From Armatimonadota bacterium (lineage in GTDB: Bacteria > Armatimonadota > HRBIN16): a stretch of 64,000 bases of DNA. Positions 62,955 to 64,000 of this stretch are shown here, in pieces. Numbering within the stretch: the stretch's first letter is position 1; each line of letters begins with the position of its first letter. Under the pieces are notes generated by a model, which was not told the origin of the DNA, did no database searches, and saw only the letters and a program-made list of their open reading frames with translations. The stretch spans positions 124,001 through 188,000 of the forward strand of contig BPGU01000001.1 of assembly GCA_026003195.1 (NCBI GenBank), in the 5' to 3' direction. A program made the translations under genes and the position numbers.

Positions 62955-64000
62955 TGCCTACCTCCCTCCAGCTCCTGCAGCTTCTCGAAAAAGCTCGGAA
63001 AGGTCTTCTGCACGCACTCCGGATCGGCAATGGCGATGCCCGGCACACGTAACCCGATAAGCGCGAACGCCATCGCGATACGGTGGTCATTGTAGGTTTG
63101 CACTGTGCCCCCTTGTGGTGTGTCCGGGTAGATTGTTAACCCGTCGATATGTTCTTCCACATCCACGCCCAGCCTGCGCAGTTCGGTGGCAACCGCACTC
63201 ACGCGGTTGCTCTCCTGATAGCGGGCGTGCTCCACCCCTCGGATGCGCGTAGGGCTATCGGCGAAGGGCGCGACCACTGCCAGTGTGATAAAGGTATCCG
63301 AGATGTCCGACATGTTCACATCCACGCCGTGCAGGACGCCTGTACCCTTGACCTCTACTGCGTCCGACAGCCAGCGCACCGAACAACCCATCTGCTGCAG
63401 GATGTCCACGAAGCGGATATCGCCTTGCAGCGAATCGCGATTCAATCCACGCACGCACACACGTCCACCGGTGATGGCGGCGGCAGCGAAAAAGTAGGAG
63501 GCGGCGGTCGCGTCGGGTTCTACGGCATAGGTTGCTCCTCCTGCCAGATGGTACTGTTGTGGAGCGGGAACAGCGAGGTGAGCCTTCTGCTCTTCCCATT
63601 CTGCTTCCACGCCAAACTGCCGCATCATCTGCAGTGTCATCTGCACGAAGGGTGCCGATACCAGCTCGCCCTCAATGCGTATCGTCACAGTGTGTTGGGC
63701 GCAGGGGGCAACCATCATCAGCGCGGAGAGAAACTGACTGCTGATGTCGCCCCGTACCGATACCTCCCCTCCGCGCAATCCCTGCGCCCGCACAATGACC
63801 GGAGGACAACCTGTGCCCAGCTCGGAGACCGCTTCCGCTCCTAACCTGTTTAGAGCGTCCAGCAGAGGCTGAACGGGACGCTGGCGCATACGCGGTGTGC
63901 CGTCTATGCGATAGGTGCCCTCGCCCAGCGCGACCAGTGCGGTCAGGAAACGCGCCGCCGTGCCCGCGTTAGCGACCCACAAGTCGGCTTCTCTGGAGGG
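62951..64000 (-). CDS. aroA: 3-phosphoshikimate 1-carboxyvinyltransferase, N-terminus cut off
   Basis: EPSP synthase of the shikimate pathway; the gene enters from beyond the window, so about the first 80-90 residues are missing. The visible part has NAGTAARFL, DISSQFLSALMM, EPDATAASYFFAAAAI, the SNR-containing QESNRVSAVATELRRLG, and YNDHRIAMAFALIGL, all conserved in AroA. It overlaps cmk by 4 bases. Confidence 0.95.
   Translation of the reverse strand, partial: PSREADLWVANAGTAARFLTALVALGEGTYRIDGTPRMRQRPVQPLLDALNRLGAEAVSELGTGCPPVIVRAQGLRGGEVSVRGDISSQFLSALMMVAPCAQHTVTIRIEGELVSAPFVQMTLQMMRQFGVEAEWEEQKAHLAVPAPQQYHLAGGATYAVEPDATAASYFFAAAAITGGRVCVRGLNRDSLQGDIRFVDILQQMGCSVRWLSDAVEVKGTGVLHGVDVNMSDISDTFITLAVVAPFADSPTRIRGVEHARYQESNRVSAVATELRRLGVDVEEHIDGLTIYPDTPQGGTVQTYNDHRIAMAFALIGLRVPGIAIADPECVQKTFPSFFEKLQELEGGRQ

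Overview
The window most resembles a chromosome segment of an Armatimonadota-type bacterium, possibly a thermophilic lineage. The basis is two class III/IV prepilin-like proteins with a long [12 protein letters not shown] signal followed by [13 protein letters not shown] and a C-terminal H-X9-DG motif, many secreted carbohydrate-active or oxidoreductase proteins under LacI control, DUF6785-type membrane proteins, and a prkA-yhbH-spoVR operon. The assignment is inference; no 16S or ribosomal-protein gene is present.

Layout. 1-8.6 kb (minus): a LacI-headed sugar operon, in order lacI, prepilin-like protein, 71-aa membrane protein, nucleoside-hydrolase-like enzyme, DUF6785 transporter-like protein, GH42-like enzyme. 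8.7-16 kb: an alpha/beta-hydrolase fused to an alpha/alpha-barrel, then (minus) holB, mnmA, DUF948, YtxH and an AI-2E-family exporter. 16-21.3 kb (minus): two Tat-exported Gfo/Idh/MocA oxidoreductases flanking a second lacI-prepilin-small membrane protein cassette. 21.3-30.6 kb: a purple-acid-phosphatase-like protein, an M48 protease, a ThuA/DUF1080 protein, CIRCE-controlled groES-groEL, a dicarboxylate-type symporter, and a PadR regulator with its membrane partner. 30.6-40.2 kb (plus): pilT, prkA-yhbH-spoVR, a conserved unknown, and a PhoB/PhoR-like pair. 40.2-41.4 kb: repeat-rich island with an RHS remnant. 41.4-53.4 kb: TSUP transporter, EnvC-like M23 protein with ftsEX, secreted GH-like proteins, a PfkB kinase and a CPBP protease. 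53.4-57.9 kb: a structured intergenic RNA candidate followed by a KaiC-like ATPase, a histidine kinase and a hybrid kinase. 57.9-64 kb: purE and purK (tail to tail), selD with an in-frame UGA, a coiled-coil/nuclease-like protein, and aroA-cmk-plsC.

How parts work together. The two lacI cassettes look like paralogous, self-repressed units: each has a clear promoter with palindromic or tandem operators just downstream of it, and each couples a surface prepilin-like protein and a small membrane protein to sugar-related genes. EnvC-like M23 protein with FtsEX forms a cell-wall hydrolysis module. PilT could drive retraction of pili. SelD makes selenophosphate and appears to be a selenoprotein itself, so the organism should encode selA, selB and tRNA-Sec elsewhere.

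Three dispersed repeat types recur between genes: C-rich hairpins (type A), a 26-base inverted module (type B), and an element with inverted ends (type C). In one case type A lies in frame inside a coding region. No tRNA, rRNA or CRISPR array was seen.
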